Below are positions 35,294 through 42,454 of a DNA stretch of 64,000 nt, piece after piece. The first letter of the stretch is position 1. The number at the start of each line of letters is the position of its first letter. The notes below the pieces were generated by a model that did no database searches, was not told the DNA's origin, and saw only the letters and a list, made by a program, of their open reading frames with translations. This stretch comes from CALKZN01 sp050633785. GTDB taxonomy: Bacteria > Pseudomonadota > Gammaproteobacteria > Arenicellales > Arenicellaceae. A program made the translations under genes and the position numbers. The stretch spans positions 1 to 64,000 of the forward strand of contig JBOEHE010000001.1 of assembly GCA_050633785.1 (NCBI GenBank). The letters run 5' to 3'.

Positions 35294-35850
35294 AATCACT
35301 ACGCTTCATTTTGCCATTAGCCGTTTTTATTGGTCTGATTGTGCTGTTTATGAACACTCTGAATCGCGACACCCGTTATGTTCCATCTCCTTTGATTGAT
35401 AAGCCTGCACCCGACTTTTCGCTACCCTTATTAAGTGATCCTAACACTGTGCGCTCCCCAAAGGATCTGCTGGGCCACCCCTGGATTATGAATATTTGGG
35501 CTTCCTGGTGTGCTGCTTGCCGTATCGAACACCCCCTGTTTAATCAACTGGCAGCTCAAACCGATATTATGCTGGTCGGTATGAACTACAAAGACGAAAA
35601 CCCAGCTGCCGAACAGTGGCTGGCGCAAATGGGCAACCCATATCAACAAATCATTGTTGATGCCAAGGGCAGCGCTGGCTTAGATTGGGGGGTATACGGT
35701 GTACCTGAAACCTTTTTAATTGATGCTGAAGGCATTATTCGTTACAAACATGTCGGACCTATCACAGCTGACACAGTGCGCGACATTATTTTGCCATTTT
35801 TTGCTCAAACCGGTTCGGTGCCTTCTTCCTCTGAAACAGGTGATAAGTAA
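35290..35850 (+). CDS. ccmG: Thiol:disulfide interchange protein CcmG/DsbE
   Basis: A 186-residue membrane-anchored thioredoxin-fold protein that keeps apocytochrome or CcmH thiols reduced. N-terminal anchor about 5-23; active site Cys-Ala-Ala-Cys in WASWCAACRIEHP, where many CcmG proteins have other residues between the cysteines. The cis-Pro is in YGVPETFLID, and GMNYKDENPAAEQWL is the family's central insert. It overlaps ccmF by four bases and ccmH by one. Confidence 0.96.
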   Translation: MKSLRFILPLAVFIGLIVLFMNTLNRDTRYVPSPLIDKPAPDFSLPLLSDPNTVRSPKDLLGHPWIMNIWASWCAACRIEHPLFNQLAAQTDIMLVGMNYKDENPAAEQWLAQMGNPYQQIIVDAKGSAGLDWGVYGVPETFLIDAEGIIRYKHVGPITADTVRDIILPFFAQTGSVPSSSETGDK

Positions 35851-36320
35851 TGAATATCTATGCAGGCAACATACGGTTGAATCCGATAAAGAAGACTTTC
35901 GCGTTCATTTTTCTATGCCTACTTGCTGTTTTATCTCAAACGGCTTTTGCAATAGATGAATCACTCAATTTTGACAATCAAAAACAGGAACGACTCTATC
36001 AATTATTGATTCAGGAATTGAGGTGTCTAGTCTGTCAGAATCAGAATATTGCTGATTCAAATGCAGATCTGGCCAAAGACTTGAGAGAGCAAACCTATAC
36101 TATGGTCAAAGCTGGCAAATCCGAAGCACACATAAAGCAATATATGCGTGACCGTTTTGGCGACTTCGTCCTATATTCCCCCCCCATAGAACGCAAAACC
36201 TGGCTACTTTGGATTGGGCCAGCTTTGATATTGTTTTGTGCTTTATTTTTTGTTACTCGACTGGTACTGCGTAACGCTAAAGAAGTTAACAACAGCAACA
36301 ACGATCACGAATCATTATGA
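35850..36320 (+). CDS. ccmH: Cytochrome c maturation protein CcmH (CycL type)
   Basis: A 156-residue oxidoreductase of the heme lyase complex. A signal segment ends near QTAFA; the active site is LRCLVCQNQNIADSNADLAKDLR, matching the LRCxxCQ motif; one C-terminal TM (about 119-140). It reduces apocytochrome thiols before heme attachment. Its stop overlaps the ccmI start region by four bases. This is the short CycL form, with the TPR part encoded separately by ccmI. Confidence 0.96.
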   Translation: MNIYAGNIRLNPIKKTFAFIFLCLLAVLSQTAFAIDESLNFDNQKQERLYQLLIQELRCLVCQNQNIADSNADLAKDLREQTYTMVKAGKSEAHIKQYMRDRFGDFVLYSPPIERKTWLLWIGPALILFCALFFVTRLVLRNAKEVNNSNNDHESL

Positions 36321-37387
36321 CCTTATTTATTATTATCAGCGCAGTCATCATTGCTGTTGTTCTGCTTGTTCTGTGTCGCAGCCTGTTTCAATCCGGGGAA
36401 ATGCGCAATAATACTAAGCTACTGGCTCTGGTCTTGGTTCTATTACTACCAACAGCAAGCAGTTTTATTTATCTCAAAATCGGCTCTCCCAAAGCGTTTA
36501 ACACAACGGTATCAGAAAGCGAAACTCCCCAAGACTCACTCAGCGCTGAACAAATTCAACGAGCCATAACAGCTTTGGAGACAGCCACTCGCAATAATCC
36601 ATCAGACCAGGAAAAGTTGTCAATGTTGGCAAACAGTTATTTGCTACAGGAACGCTATAAAGACGGTGCTGCCACTTATGAGCGCATGCTGAAAAATAAG
36701 GCTGACCCTGAAATTATGCTTAAAGCAGCAGATACCTATACCCGCATTGCCGGCGGCTCAATCACGGTACGAGCAACACAACTGATTGAGCAGGCCTTAG
36801 GCCTTGCCCCCAATAACCCGCAAGGCCTATGGCTGGGTGGGATGGCTGCAGCACAATCCGGTGACTTTGCCAGCGCTCAGACCTACTGGGAACGCTTGCT
36901 GCCATTATTATCTTCAGCACCACAACAACAGCAGGAACTTAAACAATTAATCCAGCAAGTCGTTGCAGAGCAGGCCCAAGGCGAGACAAGACCAAAGCCT
37001 GACAATTTAGCGGATACACAAGCTCAAACAATCACAGGCAAGACAATCACAGTTAAGGTTGAGCTTGATAGTGAATTATCTGACAGAGTATCCTCGCAGG
37101 ATACGGTCTTTATCTTTGCCAAGGCACAGAATGGCCCACCGGCTCCACTAGCCGTAAAAAAACTGACCGTAGCTGACTTACCAACGCAAGTCGTGTTGAG
37201 TGATCAGGATGCAATGATGCCACAGCTGACTATCTCGAAATTTCCTCTTATTAATCTGACAGCAAAAGTTTCCAAAACTGGTAACCCAACACAAACTGCA
37301 GGAGACCTTATCGCTCCCACTTTAGCCGTTGATTTAAGCAATCCGCAAGACAGTTACTCCCTGATAATTTCCAAGAGCACTGAATAA
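36317..37387 (+). CDS. ccmI: Cytochrome c maturation protein CcmI (CycH)
   Basis: A 356-residue apocytochrome chaperone. Two N-terminal helices (about 2-20 and 33-53) are followed by TPR repeats (about 85-215; LANSYLLQERYKDGAATYERML, MAAAQSGDFASAQTYWERLL) and a C-terminal beta domain (about 235-356) typical of CcmI (VFIFAKAQNGPPAPLAVKKL, PTQVVLSDQDAMMP). It presents the apocytochrome C-terminus to CcmFH. Last gene of the operon; a hairpin shared with the convergent gene follows. Confidence 0.95.
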   Translation: MTLFIIISAVIIAVVLLVLCRSLFQSGEMRNNTKLLALVLVLLLPTASSFIYLKIGSPKAFNTTVSESETPQDSLSAEQIQRAITALETATRNNPSDQEKLSMLANSYLLQERYKDGAATYERMLKNKADPEIMLKAADTYTRIAGGSITVRATQLIEQALGLAPNNPQGLWLGGMAAAQSGDFASAQTYWERLLPLLSSAPQQQQELKQLIQQVVAEQAQGETRPKPDNLADTQAQTITGKTITVKVELDSELSDRVSSQDTVFIFAKAQNGPPAPLAVKKLTVADLPTQVVLSDQDAMMPQLTISKFPLINLTAKVSKTGNPTQTAGDLIAPTLAVDLSNPQDSYSLIISKSTE

Positions 37388-37421
37388 ATAGTTAGCTAAA
37401 GGTTTGCTTTAAACAGCACCA

Positions 37422-37461
37422 CTGCAACACCTGAAGTCACTTAAAATGGCAGGTGTTGCAG
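37422..37461. terminator. 12-bp inverted repeat spanning the end of the GDPD gene
   Basis: CTGCAACACCTG (37422-37433) and CAGGTGTTGCAG (37450-37461), perfect arms with a 16-base loop that contains the GDPD stop codon at 37441. It follows ccmI by 34 bases. No U-tract on either side. It may end both convergent transcripts. Confidence 0.45.
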
Positions 37462-38199
37462 AATATCATCCAGCACATCAGTAACTACCCCATCCGCACC
37501 AATGTTTTTATAATGTTGAATTCGCTGTAAATCGTTTATCGTCCACACTATAACTTTGATACCTTTATCCTGAAATAGTTGCAAATAGTTCTCATCGATA
37601 AACTGTCGTCCTTGTATATTCAGAGTCGTAATATTGAGCGCTGTCAACTCTCTCAACAACCTTTTATTTTCGGGGTTTATTACCCACGGCAAATTTCTGC
37701 GCAACTTGGATAGTTTTATGAGATTCATCTCAGGCTTGGCCTTCTTTAACGACTTGAGAACAGACGCATCCGAACTTTGCAAAGCTATTTTAGCTTCTGG
37801 AAAAAGATTAGATACCAACAATTTCGACAAAGTTTTAATGAAAGACGGGTCAGTCTCTTTAAAGTCCAGAATATAGTACCCAGGGGGAATACCCAACTCA
37901 AACACAGTTTCCAGACGCACAATATCAGGATCAAGTTGTTTAATCCGTTCATAACTCAACTGTTTAACAGGTACACCACCAATGGAAGGATCATGAAACA
38001 GATACAATATGCCATCTACTGACATTCTCACATCAACTTCAACCGCATCAGCACCCTTCTTCCAAGCAGATTCAATCGCTTCCAGAGTATTTTCTTTCAA
38101 GGATCCATTAATACCCCTGTGAGCGATCAACTCAAAGGCATTGACAGACTTAATCGAAAAAAGCACAGCTAGCGCAAACAGTAGAGTAATTCCTTTCAT
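37441..38199 (-). CDS. Secreted glycerophosphodiester phosphodiesterase
   Basis: A 252-residue GDPD-family enzyme with a signal peptide (1-21, cleavage near SVNA-FEL). The catalytic core is IAHRGINGSLKENTLEAIESAWKKGADAVEVDVRMSVDGILYLFHDPS: HRG, the Glu and Asp metal ligands (EVDV) and the second His (HDP). C-terminal IKVIVWTINDLQRIQHYKNIGADGVVTDV completes the TIM barrel. It cleaves glycerophosphodiesters to glycerol 3-phosphate and alcohols in the periplasm. Some spacing in the EN motif (LKENTL) is normal. Convergent with ccmI; no glp transporter gene beside it. Confidence 0.9.
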   Translation of the reverse strand: MKGITLLFALAVLFSIKSVNAFELIAHRGINGSLKENTLEAIESAWKKGADAVEVDVRMSVDGILYLFHDPSIGGVPVKQLSYERIKQLDPDIVRLETVFELGIPPGYYILDFKETDPSFIKTLSKLLVSNLFPEAKIALQSSDASVLKSLKKAKPEMNLIKLSKLRRNLPWVINPENKRLLRELTALNITTLNIQGRQFIDENYLQLFQDKGIKVIVWTINDLQRIQHYKNIGADGVVTDVLDDILQHLPF

Positions 38200-38291
38200 G
38201 AAAATTTACAGCGAAGCCTGCTAGGGCCTCATAATACTTAACGAGTTATTCATTATTGTTAAATCCTTTGTCTTAGAATGATAAAAATACA

Positions 38292-39101
38292 TTAACGATT
38301 CAGTCTTGGTTTCGCCGTAATACCAAGCTTATGCCTCGGAAACTCGCCAGCATCAATGGTTTCTAAATAGCCATGCCACACAGCATGACCGATGGCCGGT
38401 AGCAAGAAAATCAAAGCAACACCTGCCGTTAGAATACCAATGACAATTGCCAAGGCTATAATCATCCCCCAAACCATCATGACTACTTTATTTCTAAGCA
38501 CAGCATTAATTGAAGTAACCACCGCAGTGACAGCATCGACGTCTCGGTGCATGATCATTGGCAATGAAAACACGCTGGCCGCAAAAGTAATGCTTAAAAA
38601 CACCACAGAGACAAAACTCAAACTCATTAGATAACCTGTCATTTCATCTAGATGATATTCCGGGTTTGCCGGTAGAAATATACTGATCACTGAATGCGCC
38701 CTTGCCCATAATAAAAACACAACCAAAAGCACCAAAGCAAACACTAATTCATTACCTATGTAACGTTTGAAACTGGCTCGCAGGGCACGTTTCAGAGAAA
38801 CTGGCTGATTACGCTCAAGCTGAGCACTAATTGCATATGTACCAATACAGGCAAGTGGCGCTGCAAATACAAAACAACAAAGCATCGACAACATAATCCA
38901 CGCACTACCGAAATTCCAAGCCATTACTGTCACAAATAGAATCATTGTTGCCATAACGGCACCATAACCCAGGCTTGCCAATGGCGCTTTATAGACATCG
39001 TTCATGCCCTTTTTAAACCATTGCCAAGGTGACGACACATGCAAAATTTTGCATGGCGCTATAAACGGATATTGCTCGGTACTGGGTTTTGATTGAGTCA
39101 T
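38292..39101 (-). CDS. DUF2189 integral membrane protein
   Basis: A 269-residue protein with about six membrane helices and the DUF2189 signature near the start: WQWFKKGMNDVYKAPLASLGYGAVMATMILFV, then FAAPLACIGTYAISAQLERNQPVSLKRAL. The C-terminal MMVWGMIIALAIVIGILTAGVALIFLLPAIGHAVWHGYLETI is also typical. The function of this family is unknown; members are often found near respiratory genes, and here the ccm operon is close. Confidence 0.85.
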   Translation of the reverse strand: MTQSKPSTEQYPFIAPCKILHVSSPWQWFKKGMNDVYKAPLASLGYGAVMATMILFVTVMAWNFGSAWIMLSMLCCFVFAAPLACIGTYAISAQLERNQPVSLKRALRASFKRYIGNELVFALVLLVVFLLWARAHSVISIFLPANPEYHLDEMTGYLMSLSFVSVVFLSITFAASVFSLPMIMHRDVDAVTAVVTSINAVLRNKVVMMVWGMIIALAIVIGILTAGVALIFLLPAIGHAVWHGYLETIDAGEFPRHKLGITAKPRLNR

Positions 39102-39329
39102 GCAGCGTTACCGGGGTCACATTTGTTACCAGCATACCAAAGTGAACCCATTAGACAAACTCATTCAATCCAGACCAATTTAATACTCGGCTTGTTATTC
39201 ATAATTCTGCAAAATTATCAGCTGCTGCTTCTGAGCTTAACGACTCGAGCCATTCCCGCACCGACAGTACTTATTTTCTGGGTCTATTTCAGCTGTATCA
39301 TTATGCCGGCACTGGCTATGTGTTTTTAG
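39093..39329 (+). CDS. Possible small membrane protein
   Basis: A 78-codon frame beginning with TTG inside the 5' end of the divergent DUF2189 gene. The last 50 residues form two hydrophobic helices (LILGLLFIILQNYQLLLLSL, then a P/V-rich turn and LIFWVYFSCIIMPALAMCF), a pattern like small two-helix proteins common in gammaproteobacteria. No ATG and no ribosome site support the start; a TTG at 39123 is an alternative. The 3' end overlaps the end of the convergent VOC gene by 14 bases. Could be chance hydrophobic sequence. Confidence 0.25.
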   Translation: MSHAALPGSHLLPAYQSEPIRQTHSIQTNLILGLLFIILQNYQLLLLSLTTRAIPAPTVLIFWVYFSCIIMPALAMCF

Positions 39330-39639
39330 TTTGATACTCCATTAACTCTATGGGGGCACCATTCACTTCAATAAATGCAACCATTAAGCCTTCACTTGGT
39401 GAATTAGGTTGAATTATGACATTTTTCCCCTCTATTTCTTTTTGCAGATTATCAACAACAAAAGCTACGTGCGGCACTGTTTTAACCAGTTCCGGGTATG
39501 GTGCATTTTCCCAATACCTCTGCCATTGAATACCATAAGGGTTATTTTCATGGTCTGATACTGTCATTTTCAAATGAGGAAGATCAATTTCACCCTCAAA
39601 TACGCTTTTGGTTGGTATACCAATATGATTAAATTTCAT
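39316..39639 (-). CDS. VOC (glyoxalase/dioxygenase superfamily) protein
   Basis: A 107-residue single-module VOC protein starting MKFNHIGIPTKS, with HVAFVVDNLQKEIEGKNVIIQPN in the second half and a final acidic ligand in GAPIELMEYQ. Metal-ligand candidates are His5, His56-region Asp/His, His77 and Glu102-region. AAGGAA lies just before the ATG. Chemistry cannot be predicted; members range from isomerases to antibiotic-binding proteins. Confidence 0.75.
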   Translation of the reverse strand: MKFNHIGIPTKSVFEGEIDLPHLKMTVSDHENNPYGIQWQRYWENAPYPELVKTVPHVAFVVDNLQKEIEGKNVIIQPNSPSEGLMVAFIEVNGAPIELMEYQTKNT

Positions 39640-39710
39640 TGATTTCCTTAAATACTAAATATCTTCAGCGACAAAATAATGAGCGACTTTGCAAGCAAGC
39701 GCGCCTGAGT

Positions 39711-40121
39711 TTATTCAAATGATTGTGGCATTGATCTCTTGTTTATAGTCCTTGACCACCCTACCGCTAACAAATATGCCAACAAAGAAATACCTGCCCA
39801 TGCAATCGTCATTTCAAAAATTGAAGACAGGTAGTTTGATCTAAGAATTAATTGACCAAAAACACTCCCCAAAACAACACTCGTTACAAGAATTTGCCAA
39901 CACAGAGAATAGCTTTTCAACACAAGGGCTACTGCAATAAGAGCCAAAATAGACACTAAGCCAAACATAGTTGAAATTAACAGCATGAATTGTAATGCCC
40001 CAACACAGCCAAACTTGGGGTCGCAGTTTTCAAGAACGAATACTTGCCAACTGCCATAAAACAACATAGGACAAAGAAATACGAAAAATGATATTAACGA
40101 TGTTTTTAGAAGATTGACCAT
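39711..40121 (-). CDS. Unknown small membrane protein
   Basis: A 136-residue protein I do not recognise, with four hydrophobic helices (about 6-28, 42-66, 70-92, 98-122). Between helices 1 and 2 lies ENCDPKFGCVG, with two Cys facing the periplasm that could form a disulfide. No signal for operon membership with its neighbours apart from strand. Composition is like the rest of the window. Confidence 0.6.
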   Translation of the reverse strand: MVNLLKTSLISFFVFLCPMLFYGSWQVFVLENCDPKFGCVGALQFMLLISTMFGLVSILALIAVALVLKSYSLCWQILVTSVVLGSVFGQLILRSNYLSSIFEMTIAWAGISLLAYLLAVGWSRTINKRSMPQSFE

Positions 40122-40276
40122 GTTTATTAGAATATAAGTTACTTATCAAATGGCTATCAGCTACCGTTCCCTAGTTTGTGTTTTCTACATGTTCAAACTT
40201 CCAGATTCGGGTAACCCATCCTTTGAAGACGCGCTGCAAACGACCCAGTACCAGAAATACATTACAGATTAACACG

Positions 40277-40582
40277 CTATGTCTTTTGACCAAGGAATTC
40301 AACCTCCTTTGCCATACCTTGAGGATCAGTAAAAACGAAAACAATTTTTCGTAGGGTTTGTGAAGCTGTATAGGCGCCACTTGGCGTGTCTGCCATATAT
40401 TGCAGCCTGACTTTCCCCATGGATGTCGTTGCTATACCTTGACTAATTTCAAGAGCAGTATTAGCCATGAAATAGATAATGACTCTTAGCTGTTTGTTCC
40501 GGGTATTTACAATAAGCATTTGCGCAGAGGGTACATAATCAAACTCTTCTTCAGGCTCTTGCACTTCAAATTCATAGTCCAT
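40277..40582 (-). CDS. Unknown small soluble protein
   Basis: A 101-residue protein with an acidic start (MDYEFEVQEPEEEFDYVPS) and then predicted strands (AQMLIVNTRNKQLRVIIYFMANTALEIS, GKVRLQYMADTPSGAYTASQTLRKIVFVFTDPQG). No signal peptide or membrane segment. I do not recognise the family. The 155 bases downstream hold an overlapping frame of 69 codons (40171-40380) that I do not call. Confidence 0.5.
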   Translation of the reverse strand: MDYEFEVQEPEEEFDYVPSAQMLIVNTRNKQLRVIIYFMANTALEISQGIATTSMGKVRLQYMADTPSGAYTASQTLRKIVFVFTDPQGMAKEVEFLGQKT

Positions 40583-40660
40583 TTATTGACCCTTTAAACC
40601 TTAGACACTACATAATAAAGCCACTCTTAGTGCACTTGTTACGAAACGATTTAAGTCAAA

Positions 40661-40891
40661 TTACTTTCTCTCGATTAAATCATCACCATCAGATTTTAAA
40701 AACTTATTAAACTCTGTTTCTTCATCTAATGAGTGTTTAGTTCTGATTTCGCATAACCAGAAAACTAATGAACCAAAAACGATCAAAATCACAGCGATAA
40801 CAAAACCCGATATACCCTCAACAAAAAAAGGCATAGCGAAACCAACAAATATAGACAATGCTGGAATGGTTAATAAAAGTAATCTGATCAT
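40661..40891 (-). CDS. Unknown two-helix membrane protein
   Basis: A 76-residue protein with two membrane helices (about 2-24, LLLLTIPALSIFVGFAMPFF, and 30-48, FVIAVILIVFGSLVFWLCEI) and an acidic C-terminal tail (LDEETEFNKFLKSDGDDLIERK). The ribosome site is weak. No family recognised. It belongs to a run of small minus-strand genes with similar spacing. Confidence 0.5.
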   Translation of the reverse strand: MIRLLLLTIPALSIFVGFAMPFFVEGISGFVIAVILIVFGSLVFWLCEIRTKHSLDEETEFNKFLKSDGDDLIERK

Positions 40892-41044
40892 TATTATTTA
40901 AACCTCATCAATAACGGACAACTGCAACATAGAAAAACCACGAACCAATAATAACCCATAAACGATGAATGAACTCATTAAGAGAAGTTTAACGATTAGA
41001 CCTGATGCCAACGATATCTATCTCCAAAGCATATAGCGCCGACA

Positions 41045-41713
41045 TTATGCCTGTGATGCGTGAATTTCTCTGTTAGAGTCCGACATAGCCAGAAAGACTC
41101 CCAATCCAATCAGGCAAGCTCCTGACGTTGCCTGTTGCCCTCGTCTAAATGTCACATTGGAATTCCAAAGCCTTTCTATCGGCTTTGAGAAAAAGGAAAT
41201 GAGGAAGTCTGGGATGGTATTCAATATAACCACAATCATGCCCAATACAATGAATTGCCCAAACAAGGAGCCTTCTGCCGGCTGCACAAACTGTGGAATA
41301 AATGCCAAAAAGAAGATCGCTGTTTTTGGATTGAGAACTTCCGAAACAACACCTTGGTAAAATGCCGATTTAATCTCTTCACGCTTGTTTGTCTTACTCA
41401 CAACAACCTCCAGATCAACGTGTTTAAATGCTGAAAAAAGCATTTTTACTCCAAGATAGATAAGAAACAATGCCCCTAGATATTTAACTATAGTAAATCC
41501 TATCGCGGAAGTTGCCAATATTGCGGAGATGCCAATTGCAGCAGCAAAGACATGAATCATTCCACCAACAGCGGCCCCAAGGGTAGATGCAATTCCAACA
41601 GACTTTCCTCCTGAGATAGCTCTGGACAGCACGTACAACATCCCTGGCCCAGGTGCAAACGATAATGCTACTGCTGCGGTAAGAAATATAATCCATGTCT
41701 CAAAATTTAGCAT
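41045..41713 (-). CDS. LysE/RhtB-family amino-acid exporter
   Basis: A 222-residue exporter with six helices and the LysE signature at the start: LSFAPGPGMLYVLSRAISGGKSVGIASTLGAAVGG, and NPKTAIFFLAFIPQFVQP in the middle. The ATG chosen has GAGG seven bases upstream; a TTG one codon earlier is the alternative. Family members export lysine, homoserine, threonine or similar compounds; the substrate is not predictable. No regulator adjoins it. Confidence 0.88.
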   Translation of the reverse strand: MLNFETWIIFLTAAVALSFAPGPGMLYVLSRAISGGKSVGIASTLGAAVGGMIHVFAAAIGISAILATSAIGFTIVKYLGALFLIYLGVKMLFSAFKHVDLEVVVSKTNKREEIKSAFYQGVVSEVLNPKTAIFFLAFIPQFVQPAEGSLFGQFIVLGMIVVILNTIPDFLISFFSKPIERLWNSNVTFRRGQQATSGACLIGLGVFLAMSDSNREIHASQA

Positions 41714-41836
41714 CAAATGACCTCGGCAGTTTGGTTATGTTTTCTCTAATTCAGGAATAAAAATAATCTCTTGTAAGCTTAATGCCTCCACTCCAATTTG
41801 TATACAAGGCAAGCGGCTTGCAGGATCAGAACAAAA

Positions 41837-42280
41837 TCAATTGCACACCTTGTCTTGCCTAAAAATAGCTATAGCAGAACAGATTAGCCCGGTTGCTAAA
41901 ATCAACCCGGAGGCTATATTGACTTCAGGGTGGCGTATTCCAACGACAAAATCTGCAGCAATACCTGTCAGCCACATTGCTGTTAAAGATGAGAATAAAG
42001 CCCAGAAAACCCATTTTATCTTCTGAAACAAGCCACACCATATCGCAGACAGCGACAGCATACCAAAAGCAACATTTACACCATTAGCAAAAACAGCAAT
42101 CGCATTTGCGTTGTTCACTATATTGCTGTCGACCCTATTTATGTCTCTTTCGCTAATCGACTCAAGCACAGCCGGAGCATTTTCGCCCAGTAGTATGACA
42201 GGGATTAAGACCACAACTAACGAAGCTATCAGATTAAGCAGACTCCATAAGCCCAAAATAATACATCCAATTTTTAGCAT
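41837..42280 (-). CDS. Unknown four-helix membrane protein
   Basis: A 147-residue protein with four membrane helices (about 5-28, 58-80, 86-108, 112-135) starting MLKIGCIILGLWSLLNLIASLVVVL. A strong ribosome site (AAGGAGGAAAG) precedes the ATG. ESISERDINRVDSN between helices 1 and 2 is the only long polar loop. No family recognised. Confidence 0.6.
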   Translation of the reverse strand: MLKIGCIILGLWSLLNLIASLVVVLIPVILLGENAPAVLESISERDINRVDSNIVNNANAIAVFANGVNVAFGMLSLSAIWCGLFQKIKWVFWALFSSLTAMWLTGIAADFVVGIRHPEVNIASGLILATGLICSAIAIFRQDKVCN

Positions 42281-42381
42281 TACTTTCCTCCTTGTATCAA
42301 CGTTTTTGCAGGTTTATTACTAGACGACATTTTAGCAAAACAATAAGCAGATAAAACTCCATCAAATACAACAATCAGCAT

Positions 42382-42413
42382 AAAAAAACGGCACTGTCCA
42401 TCAAACAGTGCCG
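42382..42413 (-). terminator. Intrinsic terminator of icd
   Basis: On the minus strand CGGCACTGT, a 7-base loop and ACAGTGCCG form a perfect 9-bp stem followed at once by seven T. It begins 42 bases after the icd stop. The clearest Rho-independent terminator in the window. Confidence 0.9.
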
Positions 42414-42454
42414 CCTTTACAAACATTGATTATTTATTGTCTTTTTTAAAAAAA

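Noticed and set aside
40171..40380. 69-codon minus-strand frame ending RIWKFEHVENTN
   Set aside because: Overlaps the better 101-residue gene in another frame; the tail looks somewhat protein-like but there is no start signal.
39316..42280. Integron-like cassette array
   Set aside because: Small same-strand genes suggested it, and a GTTAAAC-like core is present near 40987, but I found no repeated attC-like elements with paired core sites between the genes and no integrase.
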